Positions 19,672-29,200 of a stretch of DNA of 48,637 bases are shown in pieces. This stretch comes from a virus. The stretch covers positions 1-48,637 of the IMG/VR virus record IMGVR_UViG_3300033996_001711, one strand, 5' to 3'. The position numbers and the translations under genes were made by a program. Each line of letters begins with the position of its first letter. Position 1 is the stretch's first letter. Under the pieces are notes generated by a model. It saw only the letters and a program-made list of their open reading frames with translations, made no database searches and was not told the origin of the DNA.

Positions 19672-20865
19672 ATGAGCGACACCTGCTTTCGTTACGATGT
19701 AGCGCCGATTGACAAGTACGAAGTGACCCCTGAGGGTTATCTTCGTGCCTGGGCAACCATTGCGCGTACTGGTGTACAACATTACACCGACGCTGATGGC
19801 TCCATTCGTCGCGAATATCGTCCCGAAACCGAAGTGGCGTCTCCTGAAAGCTTGGCCTCATTTGCGGGCAAAGCAATCACTCTTGAGCACCCGCCAGTCT
19901 TATTAGATAGTGTTAATACCAAGGACTATCAAATTGGCTTCAGTGGCACTGAAGTGGTATATGACAACGGCTTTGTCCGTGCAGTTATGACTATCACTGA
20001 TAAAGATGCCATTGAGCGCATTATGCGTGGTGATGCGAAGGAGGTCAGCGCAGGCTATCGCGTCAATTACGAGGCGACTCCTGGTGTAACTGACAGTGGT
20101 GAGAATTACGATGGCATCCAAAAGGAAATCAACGGAAATCACATTGCTGTTGTTCGCAGAGGTCGCGCTGGCCCGCAAGTGAAGCTTCATCTAGATCGTC
20201 TGGATGCTGCCGATCCTTCTCTATTTACTCCCATTGAGGAACCATCTATGACTGCAAAAGTCAATTTTGATGGCGCTGAGTTTGAGGTGACCGAGAGCGT
20301 AGCTCTGGCGATCACCAAAGAACGGGAAGACGCCAAAATGTCCTACGAGGACATGAAGAAAATGTACGATGGCATGATGGCCAAAGCTTCCGAGATGAAG
20401 GAAGAAATGGACGCCATGCAAAAAGAAATGAAAGGTAAGTGCGACTCTGCCGAAGGGCGGGCCGATGCCCTTGCCGAAGAAGTGGAAAGCCTCAAGACTG
20501 ACCTTGACACTGCCAAGCAAGTGAATGTTGACAGCCTTGTTGAAGAGCGCATTGCGCTAATCGACAAAGCTCGTACTTCCCTTGACTCCGCTTTTGACTT
20601 TGCTGGCAAATCTGCCCGTGAAATCATGGAAGCTTCCATCAAGGCTATTCGTGGTGATGCTGATCTGTCGGAACGCTCCGATGATTATGTGACTGCGATG
20701 TTCGACACCTTGGCCGAATCTGCTCCTCGTGGCGATTCTGCTGCTACGGAAGAACTGCGTAAAGCCGTTGCTTCCATTGCTTCCCCAATGTCTGCTCCTT
20801 CGTCCTATATGGATAAGCTGCAGAATGCTTGGAAATCCCCTCTCTCCGTCTCTAAGGAGCGCTGA
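19672..20865 (+). CDS. Prohead protease (DUF2213 type) fused to scaffold
   Basis: Residues 1-185 match the DUF2213 prohead protease: VTPEGYLRAWATIARTGVQ, the likely catalytic His in AITLEHPPV, Ser in KEVSAGYRVNYE, and the strand EINGNHIAVVRRGRAGPQVK. From about residue 193 it becomes a charged coiled-coil scaffold (MKEEMDAMQKEMKGK, SAEGRADALAEEVESLK) with a C-terminal capsid-binding tail. Known protease-scaffold fusions cut the scaffold during maturation. An internal start at 20248 (see separate entry) would give scaffold without protease. A Shine-Dalgarno-free start; the next gene follows in 3 bp. Confidence 0.85.
   Translation: MSDTCFRYDVAPIDKYEVTPEGYLRAWATIARTGVQHYTDADGSIRREYRPETEVASPESLASFAGKAITLEHPPVLLDSVNTKDYQIGFSGTEVVYDNGFVRAVMTITDKDAIERIMRGDAKEVSAGYRVNYEATPGVTDSGENYDGIQKEINGNHIAVVRRGRAGPQVKLHLDRLDAADPSLFTPIEEPSMTAKVNFDGAEFEVTESVALAITKEREDAKMSYEDMKKMYDGMMAKASEMKEEMDAMQKEMKGKCDSAEGRADALAEEVESLKTDLDTAKQVNVDSLVEERIALIDKARTSLDSAFDFAGKSAREIMEASIKAIRGDADLSERSDDYVTAMFDTLAESAPRGDSAATEELRKAVASIASPMSAPSSYMDKLQNAWKSPLSVSKER
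20248..20865 (+). CDS. Scaffold protein from internal start
   Basis: Inside the protease gene and in frame (residue 193), an ATG at 20248 is preceded by GAGGA at 20236-20240 with 7-nt spacing, a better ribosome site than that of the full gene. It would give a 205-residue scaffold (MTAKVNFDGAEFEVTESVAL) consisting of the coiled-coil part only. The same nested arrangement exists for lambda C/Nu3. Confidence 0.6.
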   Translation: MTAKVNFDGAEFEVTESVALAITKEREDAKMSYEDMKKMYDGMMAKASEMKEEMDAMQKEMKGKCDSAEGRADALAEEVESLKTDLDTAKQVNVDSLVEERIALIDKARTSLDSAFDFAGKSAREIMEASIKAIRGDADLSERSDDYVTAMFDTLAESAPRGDSAATEELRKAVASIASPMSAPSSYMDKLQNAWKSPLSVSKER

Positions 20866-20868
20866 CCC

Positions 20869-21429
20869 ATGGCCGTAACTTTTACCACGTCAGGGACCGC
20901 TTCCGCTGGTGGTGTGCAACAGAGCTATGCTCTGACCCACGCTGCGCTTCTGGAAGGCCAACTCACTGACATCCGCGACAACACCATTGGCACCTATATC
21001 AACGAAACCGCAGTTGTCCTGCCTTTCGGTGATGTACAAGTGTACAACTCTGCTGGCACCGTTGCCAACTCTGCTAAAACCCTTTCCGCTAGTGGCGACA
21101 CCGTAGTTGGCATCAACGTGCTCACCTACGTTGACGAAACTGCGCTTAATAGCGACAACCGTCCTGGCGTAAAGATTGATCAAGTGCTGAACGTTGCCAA
21201 CGAAGGCGCAGTGGCTGTCTATGTGACTGGCGCTGTCAATCCTTCGTCTGTGGTTCGCGTGCTGTTCTCAGCAAGCGGCACTGGCAAAGCTGGTCAATTT
21301 AGCCATGCCTTTGCTTCTGGCAAAACTGTTCGCCTTTCCAATGCTCGTTTCCTTTCTGCTACCACTGGTAGCGGACTGGCGATCCTGGAACTGAATGGTC
21401 CTAGCTTCACTCTCTCCGCTGATTCTTGA
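20869..21429 (+). CDS. Capsid decoration (cement) protein-like
   Basis: The 186-residue beta-rich protein begins MAVTFTTSGTASAGGVQQSY and contains VLPFGDVQVYNSAGTVANSA, then GDTVVGINVLTYVDE and VKIDQVLNVANEGAVAVYV. Its position between scaffold and major capsid and the small beta-barrel pattern are those of capsid stabilising proteins. AAGGAG precedes the start by 9 nt. The gene ends 15 bp before the capsid gene. Confidence 0.7.
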   Translation: MAVTFTTSGTASAGGVQQSYALTHAALLEGQLTDIRDNTIGTYINETAVVLPFGDVQVYNSAGTVANSAKTLSASGDTVVGINVLTYVDETALNSDNRPGVKIDQVLNVANEGAVAVYVTGAVNPSSVVRVLFSASGTGKAGQFSHAFASGKTVRLSNARFLSATTGSGLAILELNGPSFTLSADS

Positions 21430-21444
21430 TAGGAGGCCCTACTA

Positions 21445-22359
21445 ATGTCTGATTTTCGCATGGACGAAGCGGGCCTGTTTCTTGAGCGTCAGCTTGAGTT
21501 CATCCGCCCCCAAGTATTTGAAGTCACTTATGCCGACATCAAATACCCCACCCTGCTGCCTGTAACCAGCGAAGCTGGTCCTGGCGCACAAACCTTCACC
21601 TTCCGCATCATGGACTCCACTGGAGAGTTCAAGCTGATTGCGGACGCTGCTGATGATCTGCCCCGTGCCGACATTAGCCAAGTGGAGAAGAGCATCAACA
21701 TCCGTTCGTTCGGCGGTAGCTTCGGCTACACCGTGCAGGAACTGCGTGCCGCTCAAATGGCAAACATTGCTCTTGAGCAACGTCGCGCTTCTGCCGTTCG
21801 TCGTGCTTACGAAGAGAAAGTTGAAGCCGTTGCAATGTTCGGTGAATCGAGCGTTGGCCTGGCTGGTTTCTTCAACAACGCCACTGTTGACGTTATTACT
21901 GCTGACAAGTGGTTCACTGGCACCACTGCTAGCGGCACTGCTCAAGACATGCTGGAACTGTTGAACTATGGCGTTAGCGCCATCATCAACGCCTCCAACA
22001 TGAAGGAGCAGCCCGACACCATCCTGTTGGCTTACGAGGACTACAACAAAATTAGCACCACTCGCAACTCCGATTCTTCGGACGTGACTGTGCTTGAGTA
22101 TTTCCTCCGCACCAACCCCTACATCCGTAACGTTGAACCTATCAACCAACTGGATGCAGACAACAGCGTTCTGAACACTAACCGCATGGTGGTGTACAAG
22201 CGTGACCCCGAGAAAGTGCAACTGCACATCCCCCAACCCCTGGAGCTTTTCCCGCCCCAGCAGCGCGGTCTTGAGTTCATTGTTCCTGCTCATGCTCGCG
22301 TGGGTGGTGTGGCTCTGTACTACCCCAAGAGCGTCATCTACGTTCAAGCTTCGGCTTGA
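21445..22359 (+). CDS. Major capsid protein (DUF2184 type)
   Basis: The 304-residue protein has the DUF2184 features: MDEAGLFLERQLEFIRPQVF, YADIKYPTLLPVTSEAGPGA, SFGGSFGYTVQELRAAQMAN, RRAYEEKVEAVAMFGESSVG and LEFIVPAHARVGGVALYYPK. This family adopts the HK97 fold and forms the icosahedral shell. TAGGAGG lies 10-16 nt upstream, the strongest Shine-Dalgarno I saw in the window, as expected for the most abundant virion protein. No N-terminal delta domain is present, consistent with a separate scaffold. Confidence 0.92.
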   Translation: MSDFRMDEAGLFLERQLEFIRPQVFEVTYADIKYPTLLPVTSEAGPGAQTFTFRIMDSTGEFKLIADAADDLPRADISQVEKSINIRSFGGSFGYTVQELRAAQMANIALEQRRASAVRRAYEEKVEAVAMFGESSVGLAGFFNNATVDVITADKWFTGTTASGTAQDMLELLNYGVSAIINASNMKEQPDTILLAYEDYNKISTTRNSDSSDVTVLEYFLRTNPYIRNVEPINQLDADNSVLNTNRMVVYKRDPEKVQLHIPQPLELFPPQQRGLEFIVPAHARVGGVALYYPKSVIYVQASA

Positions 22360-22412
22360 GCCTAGACAAGCAATGGGCGTTAAGCTAATTGACAGTTCTA
22401 ATTGAACACAAA

Positions 22413-22799
22413 ATGTTAATTGCTTACCGCCCTGAGCTTGAAAACCCGCCGCGTGAAGGTGGTTTTGGCATTATCACGGATACTGGCCTGATCCAACTGG
22501 CGCCTGGTCTTAATCAGGACATCCCAGAGCTTCAATGGAAAACCGCACGAGAGAATAAAACCGTCAAACGGTTGATGACTATCGGCGCCATTGAAGAAGT
22601 GAAAGAACAACTCACTGTGGAAACCATTCCTCAGGATGTTCAGACACTGGTCAACATGCCTCTGGTGGAAGCTTTTCGCATTCTTGAGGTGATTCACGAT
22701 CTGGATCAACTTGCAGAATGGAAGAAAAGCGAAGGGCGCGTCAGAATTCGTAATGCCATTACCAAGCGTCAAGAAGCAATCAAGATCGGGAAGGCTTGA
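22413..22799 (+). CDS. Hypothetical head protein, 128 aa
   Basis: From ATG 22413 it reads MLIAYRPELENPPREGGFGI, then DTGLIQLAPGLNQDIPELQW, MTIGAIEEVKEQL and a helical end. Not recognised. Lying between the major capsid and the head-tail connector, it may be a head completion or fibre-anchoring protein. An upstream start at 22389 would add eight residues but has no better context. Confidence 0.6.
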   Translation: MLIAYRPELENPPREGGFGIITDTGLIQLAPGLNQDIPELQWKTARENKTVKRLMTIGAIEEVKEQLTVETIPQDVQTLVNMPLVEAFRILEVIHDLDQLAEWKKSEGRVRIRNAITKRQEAIKIGKA

Positions 22800-22801
22800 T
22801 C

Positions 22802-23116
22802 ATGACCGTTACTTACGAAAGCTTTCTTACGCGCTTCCCCGAATTCACTCCCCATCCATCGGGAATTGTAAACGGGGCCATCACTGAAGCTACTGCCGAC
22901 GCCTCGGAAGATGTGTTTGGTGATCAAACTGATCGTGCAGTAAAGCATCTGACGGCACATATTATTGCCATTCAACTTGCACAAATGGGCGTTCAAATTG
23001 GCGCCACTGAAGGCAAAGTGTATGGCAAGGGGCTGGAGGCCACTCAATATGGCCAAGAGTTCAAACGAATGCTTGAAACCGTTGCTGGTTCTTTCTCCAT
23101 TGGCTTTGTCGCATGA
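22802..23116 (+). CDS. Head-tail connector (DUF4054-like)
   Basis: A 104-residue helical protein beginning MTVTYESFLTRFPEFTPHPS with the family pattern of FxxxFPEF near the N-terminus, NGAITEATADASEDVFGDQT, and AVKHLTAHIIAIQLAQ. DUF4054 proteins are adaptors that attach below the portal (HK97 gp6 role). The ATG at 22802 is preferred to an overlapping TTG at 22796. The next gene overlaps its end (ATGA). Confidence 0.75.
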   Translation: MTVTYESFLTRFPEFTPHPSGIVNGAITEATADASEDVFGDQTDRAVKHLTAHIIAIQLAQMGVQIGATEGKVYGKGLEATQYGQEFKRMLETVAGSFSIGFVA

Positions 23117-23502
23117 TTAACGGCCTCTCACCATTAGCTAATGCCACACTTGTGTGGTCGGTGGCTTCTGGTTATGCCGTTGATAGTGAAACTGGAAATT
23201 ACGTTTCCATTTCATCAGGTGTGACATACTACGCCAGTTTGAAGCAAAAGCGCAATCCGCAGTACGACTATTTGCTTGGTGCTGATAGTACGGCTGTCTA
23301 CATGGAGGGACGACTGACGGGGCCATTAGCACTGTCTGGTATCACTCCCGGAAGCTCCGCTGCTGCAACAATCAATGGGAGGGAAGGACGGTTTGAGCTA
23401 TTACCAAACGAGCAAATTGCTGACCATTATTGGCAGTTTCTCGGCACGCCAATCAGAGGAATTTTTAGACTGGTTGGCAAAGGAAGCGTTCAAAACGTTT
23501 GA
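23113..23502 (+). CDS. Putative head-closure protein
   Basis: The 129-residue beta-rich protein (NATLVWSVASGYAVDSETGN, VTYYASLKQKRNP, IRGIFRLVGKGSVQNV) overlaps the connector gene by 4 bp. In this position lambda-like phages encode the head-closure ring or stopper (SPP1 gp16 role). Assignment rests on synteny and length rather than a motif. Confidence 0.5.
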   Translation: MINGLSPLANATLVWSVASGYAVDSETGNYVSISSGVTYYASLKQKRNPQYDYLLGADSTAVYMEGRLTGPLALSGITPGSSAAATINGREGRFELLPNEQIADHYWQFLGTPIRGIFRLVGKGSVQNV

Positions 23503-23538
23503 CGCTTAACCATTTTCTTTCCCATTGAGGATTTTCTC

Positions 23539-24117
23539 ATGCTCTACCACCCGACTGAACTGGTTAAGAGCCAAGACGTTATTGTGCGTGTTGGCTCGAT
23601 TGCTGGCGCGGCTCGTCCCGTGATCACCCAGAGCGGCGCTACGTTCACCGTTAGCGGTGCTCCTACTCTATACACCCTGCAAGCCGCTACGACGGCTTCC
23701 GTGGCCTTTAACGACGGCAACACTGAGTTCTACCTGCTGGGCGGCGGCGGCTTCTCTGATAGCGTTATTGTTACTTCCCAGGCCACTGCTTCCGTCACTT
23801 CTTACTTTCAGAAGGATGTTGACGGCACTGTGTTCCTGCCGAATAGCTTTGACGAAGCCTTCCAAGTGATTTCCGCTTCGCGCTATGACAAGAACAATGA
23901 AGTGTACGTGGAAATCAATAAGCAACTCGGAGTGAGTGGCACCACTTACTACTACGATCGTGTGGCTTATACCGCTCGCGTTATGAACTACAACGAAAGC
24001 TATCCCGCCGATAACCTTGTGGAGGTCACCTTCGACCTGATCAGCCGTGGTCGAATCGGTATTCACCAGAACGCTGAGAATACCGGCAGCCTGATTCCGA
24101 CTGCTCCTAATAGCTGA
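23539..24117 (+). CDS. Major tail (tube) protein candidate
   Basis: The 192-residue beta-rich protein begins MLYHPTELVKSQDVIVRVGS and contains FYLLGGGGFSDSVIVTSQAT, DEAFQVISASRYDKNNEVYV and ARVMNYNESYPADNLVEVTF. A small beta-sandwich with long loops in this position, before the tail chaperones, suits the tail tube subunit. GAGG is present 11 nt upstream of the start. The following intrinsic terminator would let this gene be expressed at a higher level than the tail genes downstream, as expected for a highly abundant protein. Confidence 0.6.
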   Translation: MLYHPTELVKSQDVIVRVGSIAGAARPVITQSGATFTVSGAPTLYTLQAATTASVAFNDGNTEFYLLGGGGFSDSVIVTSQATASVTSYFQKDVDGTVFLPNSFDEAFQVISASRYDKNNEVYVEINKQLGVSGTTYYYDRVAYTARVMNYNESYPADNLVEVTFDLISRGRIGIHQNAENTGSLIPTAPNS

Positions 24118-24138
24118 CTTTCCTCCATCGTCTTTGCT

Positions 24139-24165
24139 AGCCTTCCTTTACGGGAAGGCTTTTTT
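24139..24165 (+). terminator. Intrinsic terminator before the 24169 gene
   Basis: AGCCTTCC (24139-24146), loop TTTACG, GGAAGGCT (24153-24160), then TTTTT. Perfect 8-bp stem. The GTG start of the next gene is at 24169. Confidence 0.85.
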
Positions 24166-24168
24166 ATT

Positions 24169-24576
24169 GTGAATATTGCACAACTGCGAGATACGATTAC
24201 AACGCTGTTAAGCGCCAGTCCGAACTTGGTGGGTTCTTACGCGCTGCCCAATGGCACTACGATTCCTGCCATCTATGTGGTGGGTCAACAAGGTGTGCCT
24301 TCAGAGTTTAAGGTAACTGGCCTAGAGGTGACAATGCGACAGTTTCCAGAAATTATTCCGCGTTCACCGCTGTGCGGCCTCAAAATGAATCAACTATGGG
24401 AAGTAGTTTTGGTGCAATATACTCCTAGTGAAAATACTTTGCCGATTGCAATGGATAGGATGGTAAGGCGTTTCCCCGACTCCACGCCAAGATATTTTCC
24501 TGGCGATGACGTGGCCTATGAGCGCTGTCGATTTGTCATTCCAGATATGATTTTACGGCCCTTGTATGGATCATGA
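24169..24576 (+). CDS. Tail terminator/completion-like protein, 135 aa
   Basis: GTG start 3 nt after the terminator T-run. The protein reads IAQLRDTITTLLSASPNLVG, then TIPAIYVVGQQGVPSEFKVT, and LKMNQLWEVVLVQYTPSENT. This alpha-beta order resembles gpU/HK97 gp10-like tail completion proteins that cap the tail tube. The call is by position and rough shape. It overlaps the next gene by 4 bp. Confidence 0.5.
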   Translation: MNIAQLRDTITTLLSASPNLVGSYALPNGTTIPAIYVVGQQGVPSEFKVTGLEVTMRQFPEIIPRSPLCGLKMNQLWEVVLVQYTPSENTLPIAMDRMVRRFPDSTPRYFPGDDVAYERCRFVIPDMILRPLYGS

Positions 24577-25031
24577 GTGGCATTGTTGTTGAAGCGAAGG
24601 TCATTGGCGGAGAAGGATGGGAGAAAAAACTACGTGCCGCTTTTGAAACCTGGGCATCAGAGGACATTGATGATGCCTATTGGGATGACCAATTTAAGGA
24701 TGATAGATGGGTCTATCAAAACGAAACAAGGCGCAAAAATGGGGAAGTGGTAGGCTCTCCTCGCGACATTTACGATTTGGGCGAGCTCTACGAAAGTGGG
24801 AGAGAATCTTTCAGGATTACTCAGGGATCGATGGATATCACTGCGTCATGGAATTGGGATGCAAAGAATTCTTCTGGCAGGGCATATGCGTGGTATGTTC
24901 ATGAAGGGCTTGGCACTAATGTCACACCTCGTCCATGGACCGACGAATTGCAAGTGCCTAGCAGATTTGAGGCCAGCAGTGTTCGCCTTGCGTTGAGACG
25001 TAGAATCAAGATTGCTTTCCAGGGCAAGTGA
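24573..25031 (+). CDS. HK97 gp10-like neck / tail protein, 152 aa
   Basis: Starts MSGIVVEAKVIGGEGWEKKL and continues through DIYDLGELYESGRESFRITQ to GRAYAWYVHEGLGTNVTPRP and WTDELQVPSRFEASS. The YAWYVHEGLG...RPW motif is typical of HK97 gp10-like proteins, which join head and tail. It overlaps both neighbours by a few bases, indicating translational coupling. Confidence 0.65.
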   Translation: MSGIVVEAKVIGGEGWEKKLRAAFETWASEDIDDAYWDDQFKDDRWVYQNETRRKNGEVVGSPRDIYDLGELYESGRESFRITQGSMDITASWNWDAKNSSGRAYAWYVHEGLGTNVTPRPWTDELQVPSRFEASSVRLALRRRIKIAFQGK

Positions 25032-25291
25032 ATATTGATTATTTGTGGAGCGAGGACCAAACAGTCCACGCTATCAACTGCTTAATTGAAGGCACAGCAT
25101 TAGAGGCTGGCATTTTGTGTCTTGTTGCTTGCGGAGAAACCACCATTAGAATTTCAAACGAAAGTCACTCTCTCCTTGTTGAAGTGCCGCCTGATTTTCG
25201 CTCAGGCCATGAACGAGTGAAGGTGTTCAACGCATTGCTAAACATTCTTGACCATGAGCAAATACAGCTTTCTTCTGGAAACCAAGACTGA
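25028..25291 (+). CDS. Small hypothetical tail-region protein, 87 aa
   Basis: GTG start overlapping the preceding stop. The protein reads MNIDYLWSEDQTVHAINCLI, then EGTALEAGILCLVACGETTI and IRISNESHSLLVEVPPDF. The alternation suggests a small alpha/beta fold. Its end overlaps the tail chaperone gene by 38 bp. No family recognised. Confidence 0.55.
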   Translation: MNIDYLWSEDQTVHAINCLIEGTALEAGILCLVACGETTIRISNESHSLLVEVPPDFRSGHERVKVFNALLNILDHEQIQLSSGNQD

Positions 25292-25805
25292 GGAGTTTTT
25301 TGAGCTTCTCCCCAATATCCGCATGAAGAAATATGGCGGATGGCTGGTAGCGGAAGCTATTGAGCAAGAGGAAATTAGCAAGCTGCAAAGCCAAGCAACC
25401 ATTCGCGCCGTTCAACTTGCAAAACGCATCGCCACGGCAAAAGACATTCCTCTTGATGAAGCATTCTCTTTGCTGCAAGGTGGTGCTGGCTCTATCACGG
25501 AAGCAGAACTCCTCGCTGAATACACAGAAGAAACTCTCAGCATGATTACCAGCGGGTCTTCCGTGGAGAGCACTAATGCTCGCATGGCAACTGCTTTCGT
25601 GCGTTCTCGCGGACAAGGACTGGTGGATGGCGAATGGCAGGATTTGGTTGATTGGGACTTGGAAGATACAAAAACTCTTCCCCGTCGAGCCATCGCTAAG
25701 GTGGTGGAATTCATCTCCGCTGAGCAAGAAGCAGAAATGAAGGGGGCTGTAGATGTGGCAAAAAAATCCCAGAAGAGGAATATTCCTCAACAGCAGAACG
25801 TCTAG
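25254..25805 (+). CDS. Tail assembly chaperone, gpG-like
   Basis: This is the unshifted product, 183 residues from ATG 25254 (MSKYSFLLETKTEEFFELLP), rich in helix with TNARMATAFVRSRGQGLVDG and a lysine-rich end. It lies immediately before the tape measure gene, as lambda G does, and ends with a slippery A7 at 25760-25766. Chaperones G and GT coat the tape measure and recruit tail tube subunits. A TTG at 25248 is a weaker alternative start. Confidence 0.8.
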   Translation: MSKYSFLLETKTEEFFELLPNIRMKKYGGWLVAEAIEQEEISKLQSQATIRAVQLAKRIATAKDIPLDEAFSLLQGGAGSITEAELLAEYTEETLSMITSGSSVESTNARMATAFVRSRGQGLVDGEWQDLVDWDLEDTKTLPRRAIAKVVEFISAEQEAEMKGAVDVAKKSQKRNIPQQQNV

Positions 25806-26233
25806 AAGCCCAAGCCAGGAAGTTCCTGACTTCTCTCACTCCATGGAATGATCTTTATTTTCGACTGTCCGCGTCGGATTTTAAGGATGAGCGATGGAGT
25901 GCGAGATGTTTTGGGCGTCAACGCGTGAGCGATGTCAAAGCAGCTCTAAAGTTTCTAGAGAAACACGACATTACTAAATACAACATTCAAAGCGTAGCCG
26001 TAGCAAAGCTTGGTGCAATGGCTGCAGGCATGATGGGCGGCAAGAAGGTTTCGGTGAAGCCAGAAAACTTCCTACCGTTTGATGCAGGAAAAGTCAAGAA
26101 AGATCATGGAGTTACAGACGAAAGCCTTATGGTGCTACAGCGTTTAATGAAGGAGCGCGTGATGAATGGACGAGTGATTGCCTTGCTTGCCGAGGAAATC
26201 AAAGCCTTTAGCGGACGCAACCAAGGGCAATGA
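25254..26233 (+). CDS. Tail assembly chaperone GT fusion by -1 frameshift
   Basis: If ribosomes slip back one base on A AAA AAA (25760-25766), frame -1 stays open from ATC at 25766 to 26233 and gives a 326-residue GT protein. The added T part starts IPEEEYSSTAERLEAQARKF, includes PWNDLYFRLSASDFKDERWS, and ends with the helical region VKAALKFLEKHDI through FSGRNQGQ. Reading the T part separately from GTG 25925 would lose the conserved-looking PWNDLYFRLS segment, so a fusion is much more likely than a standalone gene. Confidence 0.78.
25760..25788 (+). promoter_or_regulatory. Programmed -1 frameshift signal
   Basis: The slippery heptamer is A7 (25760-25766), read GCA AAA AAA in frame 0. Eight bases downstream the palindrome GAGGAATATTCCTC (25775-25788) can form a stem (GAGGA, loop ATAT, TCCTC) as stimulator. 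Location at the end of G is the same as in lambda. Confidence 0.75.
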
Positions 26234-26266
26234 TTATAGAATTGGTAACATAGAGGGTTTTGTCAA

Positions 26267-29200
26267 ATGGCGGTTCAAGACGCAGAACTTAAGCTGAAGG
26301 TAAGTCTTGACCTAGCTTTTTTTCGGCAGCAATTACTGGGACTAGGACAAGCGGCTGCTGGCACTTCAGTGCCCATCCAGGTTAAGTTCGACAGGCTTAG
26401 CGTACAGAATGAGCTGAATGCTCTTGGCGTCAATATCAGACGAAGAAATTATCGCTTAAATATTGAGACCAACTTATCTGCTGAAATTGCAAAAGCAGAC
26501 ACCCTGGCTCGCAAGCTTTCAGAATTAAGCGGACAAGTTAAAGCTGCTGCTGGGGGGACTTTTTCGCGAGGACCGCAGGGAGCTGCTGGTCTGGAACGCT
26601 TCATGCGCGAGCAAGGGCTCACTGGGCGTGCATTTAATGTGCAGCAAACTCAAGAGCAAATCGCGAAGCAAGCTATTTTATCTCGACTAGGAAAACGCTC
26701 ATTAATTAAGGGCGGATACAATATTGCGGGCTTAGAAAAAATTATTCGCGATCTCGGGGGTACACCGACTGGAAACAGAGGCCAACTTACAGCGCAAGCA
26801 AAAAAATTAGTAGAGGAAGCGGATGGCATTGCAGACGCTGTTTTTGATAATCTGAAAAATCTGCAAATGAAGCTGCGTCCCATTCGTGGACAAGCTCAAA
26901 CAAGCGCAACGCGCTCCATGCCCAATCTCAATGAGATGCTGGATCGCATGGCCAATTTGACCAGCAATCCTAGAGCTGCACAGCGCATGTTGCGCATGCT
27001 ACCGGAAAGCCGCGTTACGACTGACTTGGTTGGGGCCGCTAATCGTCAAGCAGCCTTTCAACAACAATTTCCGCAGGGATATACGCTTCCCGGGTTTAAT
27101 GCGCCCAGGGCTTTTGATCCACTGCTAAAGACAATTGCAAAGTCTTTTTCCGACTATGCGCGAACGGTTAATATTTCTAATCCATGGGTGGGTCAAATTG
27201 GCAATGGCATTGCAGGTATTATTGCGAAAGCGTCCACAAGTCCACAGGCTACGAGGCTTCTCCCTGCGGTTGGCGGCACAACGAGTCCACTGAATACACT
27301 GGAAGCTCGCTTGGCATCTAGTCGTGGAATGCTTGGCACCGGAGGTGGTGCTGCAGGCTCCTTATTTACAGGACGAGGTTCGGTAAATCCTGGGGTTTCG
27401 ATGCTCTCTCCAGTTGGAATTTCTGGAGGCTATCGCCAAATGGCAGCGGCGTTGGCAAATCAAGCAGCCAATCCCGCGTTAGCGCATAGACAAATAGCTG
27501 ATATTGGCTTTGGAGCTGTGCCAACTTCTGCCACTGGGCTTTCCGGGCAAGCATTAAATACAGTTCTCAATCAAGCATTTTTGCAACGCAGAGGATTGGG
27601 GGCTAGTGGTGCTCAGTCACGACCAATCTTTAGCACCGGTGGTGTCGCGGTACAACAAAACATTCCAGGAATGGCTTATCCGATGGCCGCTGGACTGGGT
27701 GGGTCAATGGGACAATTCCCCATGGCTGGAATGATGGGGCCGTCTACGCCCCTATCCATTAATGCGAGAACAAGCATGTTTGGAGGTGGAGGGGGATTGC
27801 CGCCTCGTGGGCCTTTTGGTGGCTTTGGAGGAACGGGAGGGATGGGTGGCCAGTTTAATCGAGCGCTTGGAAACATTCAATTACCCGGCGCCGGAATGGT
27901 GCGCGAATTGGGCGATGAATTTGGCATGGCAACAAAACAAGTGTTGCTATTTGGTACTGCTTACAAAGCATTAGCTTTCGCTACTTCTTTCCCCGCACAA
28001 GTGGGACAAGCAGTTGGCGCACTGCAGACTTTTAACAATACTCTCAAGGCAGTTTCTCCCACCGCACAAGAAGCAAAAAGTTCCAACGAATTAATCCTGG
28101 ATCTAGTCAGTAGGTATAACGTGCCATTGCAATCGGCCCGTGATGGCTTTACAAAGTTATATGCTTCAATGCAGCCAGCGGGTTTTAGTGGCGATGAAGT
28201 GAGGACTATCTTCACTGGCATCAGCAAAGCTGCTGCTGCGTTTGGCATGAGCGCAGATAAAGTTGATCGTGTGAATTATGCCTTTGCTCAGATGGCGAGC
28301 AAAGGTCAGGTAATGAGTGAAGAATTGAAGGGACAATTAGGCGACGTTTTACCTGGAGCGATGGCAATTTTCGCTGAAGCTGCTGGGTTTAAGGGACCAG
28401 ATGCCATTCAGAAATTCTCAGCAGCCCTGGAAGAAGGTGCCTATAAAGGAACGGCAATGAAAGTATTGCTGCAGAATGTTGGCACAATCATGAACAAGGA
28501 ATTCGGTCCTGGTGCGGAAGGGGCAGCAAGGACGTTCCAGGGTGCAATGAATCGCATGCAAAATTCACTTACGCTTCTTTACGAAGGTTTTGAACCCATT
28601 GCCGTTGGATTCTTAAATGCCGTTGTAATGCCGTTGACAAATGGCATTAAGCAAGTAACAGATGGGTTAAATGCTTTTCTCACTGGCACTACCGCTAAAA
28701 CCGCCGGTGGATTTGCCTTCGCTCAGCAGTTAGAAAATCTTCGTCCAACTTTCCAAGGTATTCAACAAAACGTGCAACAAGTGATTCCCGTGTTGCAACA
28801 GTTTGGGAAAGTGGCCTTGCAAGTGGCTCAAACACTGCTGCAGATTGCTGGCAATCCTTTCGTGGGTTACTTGGCTCGCGTGTATTTATCTGTGCTACCA
28901 CTGACACTAGCAATTCAGACATTAAATCTACGGGCATTGGTGCCAATGATTGCAAATTTCCTTAGGGCTATTCCAGCGTTTGTTGCATTTAACGCTGCTG
29001 CGGCGCAAGGGGTTACGACAAACAAGGCCCTGCAATTGGCAATGTACACAACAGGGCAAACTGCTGGAGTAACGGCTGGTCAAATTCGGACGGTCTCACT
29101 GGCGTTAAAAGCTGCATTTGCAAGCACGGTAATATTAGCCGTCGTGGCAGGTATTGGCATGATTATTGAAAGGCTTATGACAATGAACGCAAAAATGGAG

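Noticed and set aside
21442-22347. Long minus-strand ORF (301 codons) opposite the major capsid gene
   Set aside because: It mirrors a highly expressed, codon-biased gene and has no recognisable protein features; the capsid gene on the plus strand is certain.
25925-26233. Standalone gene from GTG 25925
   Set aside because: The frame is open upstream to the slippery A7 and includes a conserved-looking block, so it is the T part of a GT fusion.
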